A DNA stretch of 9,270 bases from Nitrososphaerota archaeon (lineage in GTDB: Archaea; Thermoproteota; Nitrososphaeria; Nitrososphaerales; UBA183). Under the pieces are notes generated by a model that saw only the letters and a program-made list of their open reading frames with translations, was not told the origin of the DNA and made no database searches. Location of the stretch: NCBI GenBank assembly GCA_029784825.1, contig JAFMAU010000070.1:1-9270 (forward strand), given 5' to 3'. Position numbers and translations under genes: made by a program. Positions 6,910 through 9,270 of the stretch are shown here, piece by piece; position 1 is the first letter of the stretch; every line of letters begins with the position of its first letter.

Positions 6910-7800
6910 ATGGTGCTGAGGGTCCGTTTTCACGGCCGCGGGGGCCAAGGAGCGAAGACCGCGAGCCGAATCCTGGGGGACGCGGCATTCAACGACGGGT
7001 ACTTCGTGCAGGATTTCCCCATCTACGGTGCTGAGAGACGGGGAGCCCCGGTTACCTCATTCACAAGGTTCTCCGACTCTGACATTACCGAGAGGGGTTT
7101 CATCTTCTCCCCTGACATTTCGGCGGTCATGGACGACTCGCTCATCGTGGACGCGCTGGCCAGCCCCTTCGCTGGGCTCAGGAAGGGGGGTTGCGCGGTG
7201 GTCAATACGACAAGGAACCGCGAGTCAGTCATCCCCGCGCGCAAGGACGTCACGGTGGTCACAGTCGATTTGACGGGCCAAGCTCTGAAGTACCTTGGCA
7301 AGCCCATCCTCAGCGCCGGGATAGCCGCAGCGGTGGCAAGGGTGGCTGGCATCAAGGAGGAGCCTTTCCTCACAGCCGTGGCGGAGGAGCTCAGGGAGGC
7401 GGGCCTTTCCGAAGAGATGGTGAAGAAGAATGTCGAGTTCGCCATGGCGATCTACGGGGACCTGGACCCTCTTGTCCTCAGGACTGAGGAGCTCGAGGCA
7501 AAGGAGGAGCTCGTGCCTCTTGCTCTGGTGGTCGCCGGCGAGGGGACCGAGGATGTGACGAAGACAGGCAACTCGGCTATCCGCCACACCGGCAACTGGA
7601 GGACGTACAGACCTGCCATCGACTACGAGAGGTGCACCGACTGCATGATCTGCTATGCCTACTGCCCCGAGTCGGCAATGTCGGTGGGGCGCGACGGAAG
7701 GGTGAAGATAGACTACGACAATTGCAAGGGATGCATGATCTGCGTGACCGAGTGCCCCCTCAGGGCAATCGGACAGACTAGGGAGAGGGGGCCCCAGTGA
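6910..7800 (+). CDS. porGD: Pyruvate:ferredoxin oxidoreductase, fused gamma-delta subunit
   Basis: The 296-residue product joins two subunits that are often separate. Residues 1-190 are the gamma domain, with FHGRGGQGAKTASRILGDAAF, DFPIYGAERRGAPV and the downstream SPDISAVMDDSL. After a linker of about 45 residues comes the delta ferredoxin domain, starting near TGNWRTYRPAIDYERC. It binds two [4Fe-4S] clusters: C242, C245, C248, C252-P and C272, C275, C278, C282-P. The complex converts pyruvate + CoA + oxidised ferredoxin to acetyl-CoA + CO2 + reduced ferredoxin, or runs in reverse as pyruvate synthase. The delta part carries electrons to ferredoxin. 2-Oxoisovalerate or other 2-oxoacid substrates cannot be excluded. 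The gene leads the POR operon and overlaps the alpha gene by 4 bases (GTGA). Confidence 0.9.
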   Translation: MVLRVRFHGRGGQGAKTASRILGDAAFNDGYFVQDFPIYGAERRGAPVTSFTRFSDSDITERGFIFSPDISAVMDDSLIVDALASPFAGLRKGGCAVVNTTRNRESVIPARKDVTVVTVDLTGQALKYLGKPILSAGIAAAVARVAGIKEEPFLTAVAEELREAGLSEEMVKKNVEFAMAIYGDLDPLVLRTEELEAKEELVPLALVVAGEGTEDVTKTGNSAIRHTGNWRTYRPAIDYERCTDCMICYAYCPESAMSVGRDGRVKIDYDNCKGCMICVTECPLRAIGQTRERGPQ

Positions 7801-8300
7801 ACGGGAAGCTGCTGACCGGGAACGCAGCCGCGGCGTCCGCCGCGAGGCTCGCAAGGGTCGACTACGTCCCAGCCTATCCCATAACCCCCCAGACCGAGAT
7901 CATCGAGACGATCGCGGACTGGTCGAGAGAGGGGACCATGGACACGAAGTTCGTGCAACTAGAGTCGGAACACTCGATGATGACTGCTGCCGGGGCCGCG
8001 TCACTCGCGGGAGCCAGGGTGTTCACTGCCACCTCGAGCCAGGGTCTAGTCTACGCCATGGAGATGCTGTACAACGTTTCTGGCTGGCGAGCCCCGATGG
8101 TCCTTGTGAACGTCTCCAGGGCCCTCGCAGCACCCATTGTCCTGGAGCCAGACCACAACGACGTGCTTGCCGCCAGAGACAGCGGATTCCTGCAGTTCCA
8201 TGCCGAGACCTGCCAGGAGGTGGCTGACCTTGTCCTTCTCGCCTACAGGGTCGCCGAAGACAGCAGGGTGATGCTCCCCGCCATAGTGAACCTCGATTGA
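7797..8300 (+). CDS. porA: POR alpha subunit, N-terminal part ending at an in-frame UGA
   Basis: These 167 codons are the N-terminal part of the POR alpha subunit, which forms the thiamine-diphosphate and pyruvate site with beta. Visible signatures are LLTGNAAAASAARLA, the YPITPQTEIIE motif, LESEHSMMTAAGAASLAGA, TSSQGL and RDSGFLQFHAE. The loop usually read as GDHSD is EPDHND here. Translation starts at GTG 7797, coupled to the upstream stop through GTGA, with purine-rich GGGAGAGGGGG just before it. The frame stops at TGA 8298-8300, directly after LPAIVNLD, where relatives continue with Gly-Phe. The same frame continues as recognisable alpha sequence to 9020, giving 407 codons in all, which is normal size. 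If UGA is a real stop, this product lacks more than half of the subunit and should not work. Confidence 0.88.
   Translation: MNGKLLTGNAAAASAARLARVDYVPAYPITPQTEIIETIADWSREGTMDTKFVQLESEHSMMTAAGAASLAGARVFTATSSQGLVYAMEMLYNVSGWRAPMVLVNVSRALAAPIVLEPDHNDVLAARDSGFLQFHAETCQEVADLVLLAYRVAEDSRVMLPAIVNLD
8298..8300 (+). other. In-frame UGA interrupting the POR alpha gene (codon 168)
   Basis: The TGA sits between NLD and FYLSFTRERV in one uninterrupted frame. The family has glycine at this position (LDGF), and GGA to TGA is a single-base change. UGA is a normal stop elsewhere here, ending the acetyltransferase, glycosyltransferase, gamma-delta and alpha genes, so a global code change is unlikely. Confidence 0.85.
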
Positions 8301-8326
8301 TTCTACCTTTCATTCACCAGGGAACG

Positions 8327-8349
8327 CGTCCTGCTCCCGGAGCAGGACG
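8327..8349 (+). repeat. Perfect 10-bp hairpin downstream of the in-frame UGA
   Basis: The arm CGTCCTGCTC (8327-8336), loop CCG and arm GAGCAGGACG (8340-8349) make a perfect GC-rich stem 26 bases after the UGA. It lies within codons for RVLLPEQD, so it may simply follow from GC-rich codon choice. A stable stem at this distance is also where readthrough-stimulating or bacterial SECIS-type elements sit. Confidence 0.6.
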
Positions 8350-8429
8350 GGGTCGACAGGTTCCTGCCTCCCTATCGGCCCCTCCATCCTCTGAGGGCGA
8401 GCAGTCCGGTCTCCAAAGGCTCAGCCGTC

Positions 8430-9020
8430 ATGGAGGGGTACGTCTACACCTACTTCAGGTACAACATGCACGCAGCCGCGCTCAGGGCAAGGAAGGTCTT
8501 CAGCGAGGCGTCGAGGGACTATCAGAAGCTGTTCGGCAGGTCCTACGGCCCGGTCGAGGGGTTCATGCTGGAAGACGCAGACTACGTGCTGGTGATGTCC
8601 AACTCGTTCACCTCCATCGGCAGGCAGGCAGTCAAGAAGATGAGGGAGAGAGGGGTGGCGGCAGGGCTCCTGAAGCTCCGGATGATCAGGCCGTTCCCCA
8701 CAGACGAGGTCGCCGCCCTCCTGAAAGGAAGGAAGGTAGCCGCGGTCTTCGATCAGAACCTCGCGCCTGGCGCAGGCGGGATCTTCTACCCTGAGGTCGC
8801 CGCGTCGCTCTACCATGTCAAAGACAGGCCAGGCGCGATCCTGCCTGTGATCGGGGGGCTCGGGGGGAAGCAGCTGACCCCCAAGGAGATGATGTCGATT
8901 TTCGAAGAGATGAAAGCCATCGACAGGGAGGGGAAGGCACCGGCCCCGATGTTCCTGATGCGTGACGACGAGCTGGCCAAGGTAAGGAGGGCGGTAACAA
9001 CTGCCACGGGGGAGAGCTGA
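8430..9020 (+). CDS. porA: POR alpha subunit, C-terminal part (same frame, after the UGA)
   Basis: This is the C-terminal part of the alpha subunit, in the same frame as 7797-8300. ATG 8430 is the first in-frame ATG after the UGA, but the 43 codons from 8301 to 8429 (FYLSFTRERV to SSPVSKGSAV) are also alpha-like coding sequence. The ATG is therefore most likely an internal methionine, not a true start. The segment contains the helix YNMHAAALRARKVF, the domain III region MLEDADYVLVMSNSFTSIG, LLKLRMIRPFPTDEV and VAAVFDQNLAPGAGG, which are typical of the alpha C-terminal half that contacts CoA and its partners. It ends at TGA 9018-9020, overlapping the beta-subunit ATG by one base. Separate translation would give a 196-residue fragment without the thiamine-site residues. 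Confidence 0.8.
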   Translation: MEGYVYTYFRYNMHAAALRARKVFSEASRDYQKLFGRSYGPVEGFMLEDADYVLVMSNSFTSIGRQAVKKMRERGVAAGLLKLRMIRPFPTDEVAALLKGRKVAAVFDQNLAPGAGGIFYPEVAASLYHVKDRPGAILPVIGGLGGKQLTPKEMMSIFEEMKAIDREGKAPAPMFLMRDDELAKVRRAVTTATGES

Positions 9021-9270
9021 TGGCTGCCACCACCAGATTCAAGACCCTGAAAGACTTGCCGACAGAGGACTACGTCGCACCGGGCAACACCATGTGCGCA
9101 GGGTGCGGCGAGATACTCGCTGTGAGGGTCTTCCACAAGGTCCTGGGGCCGAAGGTCGCCTGGGTCAACGCAGCCGGCTGCATGACGATAATGATGTCCT
9201 ACCCTCTCAGCCCCCTGCGGTCCACCTGGCTCTACACCGCGTTCGCGAGCGCCCCGGCGGGGGCGCAGGG
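9020..9270 (+). CDS. porB: POR beta subunit (partial, runs off right edge)
   Basis: The first 83 codons are visible. The beta subunit binds thiamine diphosphate and a [4Fe-4S] cluster. MCAGCGEILAVR (C26 and C29) and NAAGCM (C54) supply three of the four expected cluster cysteines; the fourth normally lies near the C terminus, beyond the window. The PLSPLRSTWLYTAFASAPAG stretch corresponds to the PYT-x-W and FENAA region of better-known beta subunits but is clearly divergent there. GGGGGA at 9008-9013 lies 6 bases before ATG 9020, the clearest Shine-Dalgarno site in the window. The TGATG overlap with alpha indicates coupled translation. The gene order gamma-delta, alpha, beta is typical of archaeal POR operons. 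Confidence 0.9.
   Translation, partial: MAATTRFKTLKDLPTEDYVAPGNTMCAGCGEILAVRVFHKVLGPKVAWVNAAGCMTIMMSYPLSPLRSTWLYTAFASAPAGAQ

Noticed and set aside
700..7800. Six plus-strand genes (SHOCT, GNAT, HAD, GT4, PPDK, POR gamma-delta) all in the same frame
   Set aside because: Curious, but four of the five gaps are ordinary non-coding spacers and there is no known mechanism for it, so I treat it as chance except at the close GNAT-HAD-GT junctions.
8298..8300. UGA as selenocysteine
   Set aside because: The family residue here is glycine, not cysteine, and the archaeal SECIS is normally in an untranslated region. Nothing else in the window points to Sec use.
8297..8794. A 165-codon plus-strand open frame starting at the UGA, which at first suggested a frameshift in the POR alpha gene
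   Set aside because: The alpha sequence continues in its original frame after the UGA (the distance from 7797 to 8430 is a multiple of three), so this is an out-of-frame shadow and there is no frameshift.
1..9270. CRISPR arrays, tRNA or rRNA genes, insertion sequences
   Set aside because: I found no spaced direct repeats, tRNA-like cloverleaf, rRNA signature, transposase or terminal inverted repeats. The window is almost fully covered by protein genes.

Overview
The window looks like about 9.3 kb of a GC-rich archaeal chromosome. The signs are A/T-rich TATA-like boxes just upstream of short or absent leaders, few Shine-Dalgarno sites, frequent AGG arginine codons, and an archaeal-type multi-subunit pyruvate:ferredoxin oxidoreductase (POR). 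A high-GC archaeon of the Nitrososphaeria, Bathyarchaeia or Thermoplasmatota kind would fit, but the sequence alone does not place it.

Layout. The left edge (1-503, minus strand) is the start of an unusual gene. A PadR-type winged-helix domain runs in one open frame into the Walker A region of a bacterial-type LonA protease, with no Lon N-domain between them. A divergent spacer (504-699) follows. Then on the plus strand come a small aromatic-rich membrane protein with a SHOCT tail (700-1023), a GNAT acetyltransferase (1054-1563), a HAD phosphatase resembling trehalose-phosphatase (1579-2331), and a GT4 glycosyltransferase with a C-terminal PH-like plus two-helix membrane extension (2332-4077). 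The phosphatase and glycosyltransferase abut (TAG then ATG) and probably serve one sugar or glycoside pathway.

The right half is central carbon metabolism. It has full-length pyruvate, phosphate dikinase (4159-6807) behind its own TATA-like box. After a 102-base promoter-bearing spacer comes a POR operon: a fused gamma-delta subunit (6910-7800), the alpha subunit (7797-9020) and the start of the beta subunit (9020 to the edge), all coupled by 1-4 base overlaps. POR makes or breaks down pyruvate, and the dikinase interconverts pyruvate and phosphoenolpyruvate, so together they link acetyl-CoA to sugar metabolism.

Two anomalies stand out. One is the in-frame PadR-LonA fusion. The other is an in-frame UGA at codon 168 of the POR alpha gene, where the family has a conserved glycine. 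The reading frame is otherwise intact to residue 407, and a perfect 10-bp hairpin lies 26 bases after the UGA. Sequencing error, real nonsense mutation and readthrough cannot be told apart from this sequence alone.
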